From JAURFX01 sp038125265 (GTDB lineage: Bacteria > Pseudomonadota > Gammaproteobacteria > Steroidobacterales > Rariloculaceae): 31,388 nucleotides of DNA. The DNA lies in assembly GCA_038125265.1 (NCBI GenBank), contig JAYPDM010000015.1:1-31388 (forward strand). The letters run 5' to 3'. The notes under the pieces are model-generated. The model was not told the DNA's origin. It saw nothing but the letters and a program-made list of their open reading frames with translations, and ran no database searches. Shown here piece by piece: positions 24,462 through 31,388 of this stretch (position 1 is the first letter of the stretch; each line of letters begins with the position of its first letter). The position numbers and the translations under genes are program-made.

Positions 24462-26599
24462 AATTTAAAGTCAAACATATCTTAACAGCGCTCATGCTTT
24501 TAAAGGCAATCGGGCTGTATGGACAAACTGTTCTACCTCCCGAACAAGCATTCCCCTATGAAGCAAGAATATCAGGAAACCTTTTAGAGATAAGCTTTTA
24601 CCTTCCAGAAGGCTATTACCTATACAAAGATAAGTTTGGAATCATTCAATCGGGCAATGACCTTAGTAATAATATTTTATTTCCCGAAGCAGTCATGCAT
24701 GAGGATGAATTTTTTGGGGTGAGTGAAATATATAGAGATGAATTCTCTTTGCGGGTTAATTTAGATAACTATAATTCATCCGATACCTTACAAATCCTAT
24801 TACAAGGTTGTGCCGATATCGGTCTTTGCTATCCTCCACAAGATTGGATGATTACAAACATCCAAAATCTTGTTCCATCGAATGCAAGCTCTAGTTTTTT
24901 TAGTAATGATGACCCGCTTACTTATGAGGATGCATTCCAGTTAAATATCAGGTTTGATGGGCCAAATCTTATGATTGTAAATTGGCTGATTGAGCCTGGA
25001 TACTACATGTACAGCCACCTTATCAATATAAATATTGAGGGCCCTATACAAATGGGCGCCCTGGAAATACCAGCAGGGATACCACACTTTGATGAATACT
25101 TTGGAAGTGTCGAGATTTATAGAAACTTTTTAGAGGTTGGTGTTCCATTCAGTAGAAGCTCACCCGAGAGTTTTACCATTGATGTAATCACGCAAACGCA
25201 AGGGTGTAAAGATGAGAGCATATGCTACCCCCCAACAGAGCAAGTATTTAATATTCAAGTACCCTCCGTCAACAATTTCGACATGGGAGAAATTTCAGAA
25301 CCTATTTTCGAATCAGAACAAAGCAGGCTGGCCTCACTCATTAATAACGGTGCCCTGGGGTATGTAATTATTTCATTCTTTATAATTGGCATATTATTAG
25401 CATTCACGCCCTGCGTACTTCCAATGATACCTATCCTATCGGGACTTATCTTTAAGGGAAAAGAATCAAATTCAAATTTAATTTTTTTAGCAATGAGTTT
25501 TGTCTTAGGTATGTCTTTCACATATACAACATTAGGTTTGGTCGCCGGTGTTGCGGGGTCACAAATACAAACTTTATTACAAAATACTTGGTTTGGGATT
25601 GGCTTTGCAGCAGTCTACTTTTTGCTCGGCTTATCAATGATCAATGGCGCAAACTTCTTAGTGCCTAATAGTTTAAATAACCTGATAAATAATCAGATGT
25701 CTAAACTTAAGGGAGGTAGCTATACCAGCACTATGTTGATGGGTATCCTATCTGGATTGACGGTCACTGCTTGTGTAGTGCCCCCACTAGTAGGGGCATT
25801 AATTGCCATCGGAGAGTCAGGCAATATATTAAGAGGCGGGGTTTCTTTGTTTGCTATGAGCCTTGGAATGGGCCTGCCACTTTTACTCATTGGGCTTTCT
25901 GCTGATCGCCTTCTCCCTCGCGTAGGGCCTTGGATGGAGAATATCAAAGGATTCATAGGTCTTCTTCTCATAGCCACATCGATATATCTCATTGGGCGCT
26001 CAGTAAGCATAGAAATACAACAAATGCTTTGGGCAATCCTAATTCTATTTATTGCATTGGAGCTCAGTTCTTTCACCACCATGATATTTAATTTTCAAAG
26101 TAGAATTTTTGCTAGAAGAGTTCTGGCATCATTGGTCGCACTCTATGGAAGTGTGATTATTATTTCGACTTTCAATGGAGGGATTGGAATACTTCCCAAT
26201 CAACTGAGGATCGCCTCAAATGCAAACAACATAGAACAGCTTAATTTTTATAACGTGGATAGTTTTGACGAATTACAAAACCTGATAAGTGAATCACAAA
26301 ACTCGCCTAATCCAATAATGATTGAAGTAACCGCGGATTGGTGTGTGTCCTGTCGTGAGCTTGAGCGATATACATTCACCGATCAAAGGGTGATTGATGT
26401 TCTTGATAGTTGGACTTTACTAAAAGCTGATGTCACTGAATTTTCTCAAGAGCATAGACTTATACTGGATTATCTAGATTCTTATGGCCCACCCACTATC
26501 ATTTTCTTTGATAATCAAGGGCAAAGAAGAGATGAGCTAACGCTCATTGGCTTTGTGAATGCAAACGAATTTATCGAGCATATTGATCTTTTGCTTTAG
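24458..26599 (+). CDS. dsbD: Thiol:disulfide interchange protein DsbD with two N-terminal redox domains
   Basis: Moves electrons from cytoplasmic thioredoxin across the inner membrane to periplasmic disulfide proteins. From ATG 24458 (overlapping cutA by 4 bases) the product is 713 residues, against about 565 for mature-plus-signal E. coli DsbD. It has a signal sequence (1-23), a first DsbD-alpha domain with C118 and C124 (QGCADIGLCYPP), a second alpha domain with C250 and C256 (QGCKDESICYPP), eight or so membrane helices from about 300 with C319 (TPCVLP) and the second-half cysteine in TACVVPP, and a C-terminal thioredoxin domain with CVSC at 629-632. The duplicated alpha domain is unusual. 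The TlpA-like gene downstream is a likely partner. Confidence 0.93.
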   Translation: MKFKVKHILTALMLLKAIGLYGQTVLPPEQAFPYEARISGNLLEISFYLPEGYYLYKDKFGIIQSGNDLSNNILFPEAVMHEDEFFGVSEIYRDEFSLRVNLDNYNSSDTLQILLQGCADIGLCYPPQDWMITNIQNLVPSNASSSFFSNDDPLTYEDAFQLNIRFDGPNLMIVNWLIEPGYYMYSHLININIEGPIQMGALEIPAGIPHFDEYFGSVEIYRNFLEVGVPFSRSSPESFTIDVITQTQGCKDESICYPPTEQVFNIQVPSVNNFDMGEISEPIFESEQSRLASLINNGALGYVIISFFIIGILLAFTPCVLPMIPILSGLIFKGKESNSNLIFLAMSFVLGMSFTYTTLGLVAGVAGSQIQTLLQNTWFGIGFAAVYFLLGLSMINGANFLVPNSLNNLINNQMSKLKGGSYTSTMLMGILSGLTVTACVVPPLVGALIAIGESGNILRGGVSLFAMSLGMGLPLLLIGLSADRLLPRVGPWMENIKGFIGLLLIATSIYLIGRSVSIEIQQMLWAILILFIALELSSFTTMIFNFQSRIFARRVLASLVALYGSVIIISTFNGGIGILPNQLRIASNANNIEQLNFYNVDSFDELQNLISESQNSPNPIMIEVTADWCVSCRELERYTFTDQRVIDVLDSWTLLKADVTEFSQEHRLILDYLDSYGPPTIIFFDNQGQRRDELTLIGFVNANEFIEHIDLLL

Positions 26600-26608
26600 A
26601 ATAAACCC

Positions 26609-27205
26609 ATGCTTAAGCAATATAAAAAGGCTTTAAATTTAACTCTGGCGTTAATGCTCACCGCTATCCTCATTAATGAGCTAACGGTTAACTACATAAA
26701 TGATAATGGTCTAAACGATGCTATAAATACTAATCTAGCCCAAAGTTTACCTAGTATTGAATTACCTGACCTAAGCGGAGAGCTAAGAAACCTAGATGAA
26801 TGGTCTAGTAAGCCAATGGTAATAAATTTTTGGGCTACCTGGTGTGCGCCATGCCTGAGAGAAATACCGCTTCTAAAAAATTTTAGGAATGAGAATAGTA
26901 ATTTCAATTTAATAGGAATCGCCGTAGATAGAGAGCTACCCGTCATACAATACGCTCAAGAGATGCAAATCGATTATCCCGTTCTAATTGGTCAGATGCA
27001 GGCTATGAATGCTGCGCAAGAATTTGGTGTCAATGTGTACGCCCTTCCCTTCACAGTGTTTACTGTCGCTAATGGGGCAACGCTTGGAGTGTTTACAGGC
27101 GAACTGCATCAAGAGCAACTTGATGAAATCATTAAAATTATTGAAGATTATGATGCGAATGAAATAACGCTCGTTCAGGCTCAAAATCAATTTTCTAGCA
27201 TTTAA
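26609..27205 (+). CDS. TlpA-like membrane-anchored thioredoxin
   Basis: Periplasmic reducing protein of the TlpA/ResA type. The 198-residue product has one N-terminal membrane anchor (about 8-26) with no cleavage site obvious, then a thioredoxin fold with WATWCAPC (active-site CAPC, about residues 81-84) and the cis-proline in VYALPFTVFTV. GIAVDRE and IDYPVL also fit the family. It starts 9 bases after dsbD and is probably reduced by it. It may serve cytochrome c maturation or general disulfide reduction; the substrate is not shown. Confidence 0.87.
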   Translation: MLKQYKKALNLTLALMLTAILINELTVNYINDNGLNDAINTNLAQSLPSIELPDLSGELRNLDEWSSKPMVINFWATWCAPCLREIPLLKNFRNENSNFNLIGIAVDRELPVIQYAQEMQIDYPVLIGQMQAMNAAQEFGVNVYALPFTVFTVANGATLGVFTGELHQEQLDEIIKIIEDYDANEITLVQAQNQFSSI

Positions 27206-27273
27206 ATTCATATAAAATACGTTAAATGTATTTAATTGTTGTTATTTTCAATTATTTATCTTAAATTAATGGC

Positions 27274-27714
27274 ATGGCAAACATACTTCTATTAAATGGT
27301 CCGAATCTCAATTTATTAGGCACCAGAGAGCCCGATAAATACGGAAATGATCACCTAGAAGACATTATAAAAAAATGTAGAAAGATTGCAGATTCGCATG
27401 GCCATAAGCTTACTGACTTTCAGAGTAATTCAGAGCACGAACTCGTAGAAAAAATTCATTTAACCAAAAATGATCTGATTGATTTTATCCTTTTTAATCC
27501 GGCGGCATTTACCCACACAAGCATTGTACTAAGGGATGCACTCCTGGCTGTAAATGTGCCATTTATCGAGATACATTTGTCAAATATTTCTGCAAGAGAA
27601 GAGTATAGGAATAAATCTTATTTTTCCGATATTGCTCAGGGATGTATATTTGGTCTTGGTTCGGTGGGTTACGAGCTCGCAGTAAGTGCTGCATGTAAAA
27701 TTATAGGTAACTAG
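27274..27714 (+). CDS. aroQ: 3-dehydroquinate dehydratase, type II
   Basis: Converts 3-dehydroquinate to 3-dehydroshikimate in the shikimate pathway. The 146-residue product matches type II enzymes in length and motifs: LLNGPNLNLLGTREPDKYG (residues 5-23, with the catalytic tyrosine), FNPAAFTHTSIVLRDAL, and the IEIHLSNISAREEYR segment, ending GLGSVGYELA. It lies just upstream of accB with a 2-base gap, the usual aroQ-accB-accC order. Together with tyrA the window holds two aromatic-pathway genes. Confidence 0.96.
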   Translation: MANILLLNGPNLNLLGTREPDKYGNDHLEDIIKKCRKIADSHGHKLTDFQSNSEHELVEKIHLTKNDLIDFILFNPAAFTHTSIVLRDALLAVNVPFIEIHLSNISAREEYRNKSYFSDIAQGCIFGLGSVGYELAVSAACKIIGN

Positions 27715-27716
27715 AA

Positions 27717-28181
27717 ATGGATGTTAGAAAAGTAAAAAAACTCATAGAACTTCTTGAAGAATCAAATATTGGTGAAATTGAAATCACTGAGGGCGAAGAA
27801 TCTGTGCGTATCAGTAGATCAGGCTACGTATCGCCATCCGCACAAAACCAACATATGCAAATGCAACACTCGGTCCCAACCGCAACGCCTGCTCCAGCAG
27901 TCATTGAGAATAATAATGGAGTTGACTCTAAAGAAAGCAAAAGTACCGAAAATGCTGTGATATCACCAATGGTCGGTACCTTTTATGCAGCCCCTTCACC
28001 GGATGCGGATGCATTTGTTAAGGTTGGCGATAAAGTCAGCCAAGGTGATACTTTATGCATCATCGAAGCAATGAAAATGATGAATCAAATAGAGTCAGAT
28101 AAGGATGGCATAATCAAAGAAATTTTGGTTAAAAATGGGGAGCCCGTCGAATTTGGTCAAGCCCTATTTGTCATAGAGTAG
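27717..28181 (+). CDS. accB: Biotin carboxyl carrier protein of acetyl-CoA carboxylase
   Basis: Carries CO2 on biotin between the carboxylase and the transferase parts of acetyl-CoA carboxylase. The 154-residue product has a helical N-terminus (1-35), a Gln/Pro/Ala-rich linker (about 40-78), and the biotinyl domain VISPMVGTFYAAPSPDADAF...IIEAMKMMNQ with the biotin lysine K120. Two bases separate it from aroQ and three from accC, so it is translated in an operon with both. Confidence 0.97.
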   Translation: MDVRKVKKLIELLEESNIGEIEITEGEESVRISRSGYVSPSAQNQHMQMQHSVPTATPAPAVIENNNGVDSKESKSTENAVISPMVGTFYAAPSPDADAFVKVGDKVSQGDTLCIIEAMKMMNQIESDKDGIIKEILVKNGEPVEFGQALFVIE

Positions 28182-28184
28182 ACA

Positions 28185-29528
28185 ATGTTTAATAAGGTTG
28201 TCATTGCCAATCGAGGAGAAATAGCTCTCCGTGTTCTAAGGGCTTGTAGAGAATTAGGCATAAAAACTGTAGCAGTCTATTCCGAGGCTGATAAAAGCTT
28301 AAAACATGTTCTACTTGCTGATGAAAGCGTTTGTATTGGGCCTGCGCAATCCGCTCAAAGTTACCTTAATATGCCGAGCATTATCTCCGCTGCTGAGGTA
28401 ACAGATGCAACGGCGATCCATCCAGGATATGGATTTTTATCTGAGAATGCAGATTTTGCTGAACAAGTTGAAGAGAGTGGCTTCACATTTATAGGACCAA
28501 AATCTGAAACCATCAAATTAATGGGAGATAAGGTATCAGCGATCAGAGCAATGAAAGAAGCAGGTATCCCCTGCGTGCCAGGGTCTGACGGAAGCATTGG
28601 AGATGATAATAAAACCAATGCAGCAATAGCAAAAAAAATTGGCTATCCAGTCATTATCAAAGCTACAGGCGGTGGTGGCGGAAGAGGCATGCGAGTTGTG
28701 CATAATGAAGCTGCCCTATTTAGTGCAATATCCATAACCAAAAGTGAGGCTAAAACTGCTTTCGGTAATGATGCGGTCTATATGGAGAAGTTTTTAGAAC
28801 ATCCAAGACATATAGAAATTCAAGTTGTAGCTGATCTTCATGGCAATGTGATTCACCTTGGTGAGAGAGATTGTTCCATGCAAAGACGACACCAAAAAAT
28901 AATTGAGGAGGCACCGGCTTTTGGAATTTCAGATGAAGAACGAGAAAAAATTGGAAATATTTGCGTCGAAGCCTGTAAAAAAATTAACTATCGAGGTGTC
29001 GGTACCTTTGAGTTTCTCTATGAAAATGGTGAGTTTTACTTCATCGAGATGAATACCCGAGTCCAAGTGGAACATCCAGTCACCGAAATGGTTACCGGAA
29101 TTGATATTGTAAAAACACAAATACTTTTAGCTACAGGACAAAAATTACCTTGGAAGCAAAAAGATATAAAAATTAATGGGCATGCTATTGAATGTAGAAT
29201 CAATGCAGAGGATCCAAAAACCTTTATGCCCTCACCTGGAACAATAAAATTATGGCATCCTCCCGGCGGTATCGGTGTAAGGTATGACAGCCATATTTAT
29301 AGTGGTTACCAAGTACCTCCTTACTATGACTCCATGATCGCTAAAATCATTTGTCATGCATCAACGCGTGAAGATGCAATAAAGAAAATGCTCGGGGCAC
29401 TTGAGGAAACAGTTGTCGACGGCATCAAGACTAATATCCCTCTCCACCAAGAAATTTTTCAACACTTTGCCTTTAAGAAGGGTGGTACCGATATCAATTA
29501 CCTCGAAAACAGACTTGGCATTAAATAA
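28185..29528 (+). CDS. accC: Biotin carboxylase subunit of acetyl-CoA carboxylase
   Basis: ATP-dependent carboxylation of biotin on AccB. The 447-residue product has the N-terminal domain VVIANRGEIALRVLRACRELGI (residues 5-26), the ATP-grasp lid KATGGGGGRGMRVV (about 159-172), HIEIQVVADLHGNVIHLGERDCSMQRRHQK and EMNTRVQVEHPVTE with the catalytic arginine. It overlaps the prmA start by 14 bases. The length and all key motifs match the family. Confidence 0.98.
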   Translation: MFNKVVIANRGEIALRVLRACRELGIKTVAVYSEADKSLKHVLLADESVCIGPAQSAQSYLNMPSIISAAEVTDATAIHPGYGFLSENADFAEQVEESGFTFIGPKSETIKLMGDKVSAIRAMKEAGIPCVPGSDGSIGDDNKTNAAIAKKIGYPVIIKATGGGGGRGMRVVHNEAALFSAISITKSEAKTAFGNDAVYMEKFLEHPRHIEIQVVADLHGNVIHLGERDCSMQRRHQKIIEEAPAFGISDEEREKIGNICVEACKKINYRGVGTFEFLYENGEFYFIEMNTRVQVEHPVTEMVTGIDIVKTQILLATGQKLPWKQKDIKINGHAIECRINAEDPKTFMPSPGTIKLWHPPGGIGVRYDSHIYSGYQVPPYYDSMIAKIICHASTREDAIKKMLGALEETVVDGIKTNIPLHQEIFQHFAFKKGGTDINYLENRLGIK

Positions 29529-30396
29529 AAAAGAGTACCCTGTTTGGATCGCCGGGCTCAAAATCGATGCCTTGCATTTAAAATCAATCGAAACTATTTT
29601 AACCTTAGCCGGAGCTTATTCTTTTGATATTTGTAGCGCCGACTACGAAAGAGAAATCCTAGAACCTGATTTAAATGAAGAGCCTATTTGGGAGTCTATT
29701 GATCTTAAAGCCTTTTTTTTAGCCCCCATCTCAAAAAAGAAATTAGACGACTTATTGAATTCCTTTGGATTTTTAGATGTTCACCCTGAAATTCAAAAAA
29801 CTAAATACTCTGAAGCAGCACAAAGTATTGAGGCCCAAGAGATTGATAATATACTCACGATTCTTCCTTATGACTCACAATTTAAATCAATGACCCCGTT
29901 CTCAATTTACCTCAATCAGGGCCTTGCATTTGGGACAGGCAAGCATCCAACGACTAGGCTTTTGCTATCTCAACTATGCAAAGATTCATTTAAGGGAAAA
30001 ACAGTTACAGATTTTGGTTGTGGATCTGGAATCTTAGGTATTGCATCCCTTGCTATGGGTGCTAAATTTTGCAGATTTATCGATAACGATCCTCAGGCAT
30101 TGGCAGTCACAAAAAAAAATCTAGCAGTGAATCAAATATCGGAAAAAGCAGAGGTCAGTCATATAAATAATATTTTACTCAAACCCTCAGATGTTATTTT
30201 TATCAATATCATAGCAAATACAATTATTGAACTATCTTCATCGATCATGAAAATCATCAAGCCGAAAGGCGATTTGTATGTCTCTGGCATCTTAGAAGAT
30301 CAAACCGAGATAATTATAGATACTTTCTTGAGCCTAAAGTTAGAGGAAAGAGTCGACCTTCATGGATGGACTGCCCTAAAATTTAGTTATGTTTAA
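29515..30396 (+). CDS. prmA: Ribosomal protein L11 methyltransferase
   Basis: S-adenosylmethionine-dependent methyltransferase that modifies ribosomal protein L11. The C-terminal Rossmann domain has TVTDFGCGSGILGIASLAMGAKF (about residues 163-185), FIDNDPQA and the NIIAN motif near 253; LNQGLAFGTGKHPTTRL (about 138-154) is the PrmA-type cofactor/substrate lead-in. The frame stays open upstream into accC, but a TTG at 29515 gives 293 residues, exactly the E. coli length, and begins just before the conserved PVWIAGLKI. A leader further upstream would not match the family. It overlaps dusB by 8 bases. Confidence 0.93.
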   Translation: MALNKKEYPVWIAGLKIDALHLKSIETILTLAGAYSFDICSADYEREILEPDLNEEPIWESIDLKAFFLAPISKKKLDDLLNSFGFLDVHPEIQKTKYSEAAQSIEAQEIDNILTILPYDSQFKSMTPFSIYLNQGLAFGTGKHPTTRLLLSQLCKDSFKGKTVTDFGCGSGILGIASLAMGAKFCRFIDNDPQALAVTKKNLAVNQISEKAEVSHINNILLKPSDVIFINIIANTIIELSSSIMKIIKPKGDLYVSGILEDQTEIIIDTFLSLKLEERVDLHGWTALKFSYV

Positions 30397-31330
30397 GATT
30401 GGGGTTCATGAATTTAAAAGTGGCGTATTTCTTGCTCCCATGTCGGGCATTACTGATAAACCTTTTAGGTCAATTTGCCAAAAATTCGGTGCAGAATTAG
30501 CACCAATGGAAATGGTTATAGGTGACGCTAAATTATGGCAATCAAAAAAAACTTTAAGCCGCTTAAATTTTGATCAACATAATAACAATATTAAGGTAAT
30601 TCAGCTTGTGGGTCATGATGAGAACTTAATGTCAGAAGCTGCCTATCAAGCTCAGGAAATGGGGGCAAATATTATAGATATCAATTTAGGCTGTCCCGCA
30701 AAAAAAGTATGTGGAAATTATGCTGGCTCTGCACTTCTTGCATTTCCCACAAAGATAAAAAAGATCTTTGAGGCGATTCAAAATAAAATTTCAATCCCCC
30801 TCACTGTCAAAATACGCACCGGATCCACTCGCGAAGATAATAATGCGTTAGATGTCTTAAAGATTGCAGAAGATTATGGTCTTAGTGCAATGACCATCCA
30901 TGGAAGGTCCAGGGAATGTAAATTTAAAGGCTCAGCGGAATACCACACCATCCGTAAGGTAAAGCAAGAAGCCAAGATACCAATCATTGCTAATGGCGAT
31001 ATTGATTCACAAGAGAAGGCAAGAAAAGTTAAAGAATTTACTGGTGCAGATGGCATCATGATCGGCAGAGCGGCACTTGGTAATCCATGGATATTCTCAG
31101 AAATAAGCTTCAACGGAACAAAAGTAGATAAAAACAGCAATGCTATTTATGATAATATTCGGAGTCATATTAAAGGCATATATGCCCTGTATGGAAAAGA
31201 TAGAGGTGTCAAAATTTCAAGAAAGCACTTATGCTGGTATATTGATAACGGTTACTTATCACCTCATAAGAAACTCAGCTTACTATCAACTGAATGCCAT
31301 AAAAAACAACTTGAACTTATTAACCATTAA
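30389..31330 (+). CDS. dusB: tRNA-dihydrouridine synthase B
   Basis: FMN-dependent reduction of uridine to dihydrouridine in tRNA. The 313-residue product starts FKSGVFLAPMSGITDKPFR, has the catalytic cysteine in NLGCPAKKVC, and the FMN-binding VKIRTG, IHGRSR, IIANGDIDS and GIMIGRAALGNPWIF. The NLGCPAKKVC form and the neighbours indicate DusB rather than DusA or DusC. In many gammaproteobacteria fis follows dusB in one operon; here purH starts after 5 bases. Confidence 0.95.
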   Translation: MFKIGVHEFKSGVFLAPMSGITDKPFRSICQKFGAELAPMEMVIGDAKLWQSKKTLSRLNFDQHNNNIKVIQLVGHDENLMSEAAYQAQEMGANIIDINLGCPAKKVCGNYAGSALLAFPTKIKKIFEAIQNKISIPLTVKIRTGSTREDNNALDVLKIAEDYGLSAMTIHGRSRECKFKGSAEYHTIRKVKQEAKIPIIANGDIDSQEKARKVKEFTGADGIMIGRAALGNPWIFSEISFNGTKVDKNSNAIYDNIRSHIKGIYALYGKDRGVKISRKHLCWYIDNGYLSPHKKLSLLSTECHKKQLELINH

Positions 31331-31335
31331 GTAAA

Positions 31336-31388
31336 ATGAAAAAACGTGCATTAATAAGTGTCTCAGATAAATCAAATCTAGTTGATTT
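31336..31388 (+). CDS. purH: Bifunctional AICAR formyltransferase/IMP cyclohydrolase, 5' end only
   Basis: Performs the last two steps of purine synthesis to IMP. Only about 17 codons are inside the window (starting MKKRALISVSDKSNLVD), which match the strongly conserved N-terminus of PurH (RALISVSDK). The gene continues past the right edge. The start lies 5 bases after the dusB stop, and a fis gene does not lie between. Confidence 0.9.
   Translation, partial: MKKRALISVSDKSNLVD

Noticed and set aside
27215..27233. AAATAC/GTATTT inverted repeat after the TlpA-like gene
   Set aside because: Only 6 A/T pairs with no proper T-run; too weak to call a terminator or operator.
29401..29514. Upstream extension of prmA into accC
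   Set aside because: The extra 38 residues are an out-of-frame reading of accC; TTG 29515 gives the family length of 293.

Overview
The window is an A/T-rich (by eye), very tightly packed stretch of a chromosome, almost certainly from a member of the Gammaproteobacteria and plausibly a free-living marine-type lineage. Three lines of evidence support the class. The partial 16S rRNA gene carries all the usual bacterial landmarks. The order 16S rRNA - tyrS - anmK - erpA is, as I recall, the one seen in Pseudomonas. The block cutA - dsbD - tlpA-like - aroQ - accB - accC - prmA - dusB - purH is also gammaproteobacterial, except that fis is missing between dusB and purH. I do not name a genus. I see no insertion sequence, phage gene, CRISPR array, tRNA or toxin/antitoxin module.

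Layout. (1) 1-1448: the 5' three quarters of a 16S rRNA gene on the minus strand, its leader with boxA and boxC, a terminator- or boxB-like hairpin, and a clear promoter. (2) 1449-6229: tyrS (minus), anmK (plus), then a minus-strand group tyrA - rppH - bactofilin - erpA. (3) 6295-8821: pdxH and a cobalamin adenosyltransferase (plus), facing ampD-ampE (minus). (4) 8825-14913: a long plus-strand run of rsmE, gshB, apbE, ruvX, pyrB, a stand-alone PyrK-like flavoprotein, yggS and yggT. (5) 14910-17313: a TerB-like gene, a beta-carbonic anhydrase, msrB and htpX. (6) 17404-21796: lipopolysaccharide genes, namely two tandem LpxL/HtrB-type acyltransferases (plus) facing kdkA, waaF and hldD (minus). 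(7) 21799-24137: a 58-residue CHCC zinc-finger protein, groEL and groES, with a CIRCE-like operator and heat-shock-like promoter upstream. (8) 24138-31388: cutA, dsbD, a TlpA-like thioredoxin, aroQ, accB, accC, prmA, dusB and the first codons of purH.

How the genes work together. Most are housekeeping: translation and RNA modification (tyrS, rsmE, prmA, dusB, ruvX), pyrimidine, aromatic amino acid and fatty acid synthesis (pyrB, tyrA, aroQ, accBC), cofactors (pdxH, yggS, gshB, cobalamin adenosyltransferase), envelope building and recycling (anmK, ampD, ampE, lpxL pair, kdkA, waaF, hldD, bactofilin), and protein quality and redox (groESL, htpX, msrB, dsbD, tlpA-like).

I found no convincing undescribed multi-gene system. 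The points most worth a second look are a DsbD with two N-terminal redox domains, a near-consensus CIRCE operator on groESL in a gammaproteobacterium, a PyrK-like protein translationally coupled to pyrB with no PyrD beside it, the missing fis, an unusual hairpin in the rRNA leader, and extreme compaction: tail-to-tail genes that share stop-codon bases, and a head-to-head pair whose start codons lie 3 bases apart.
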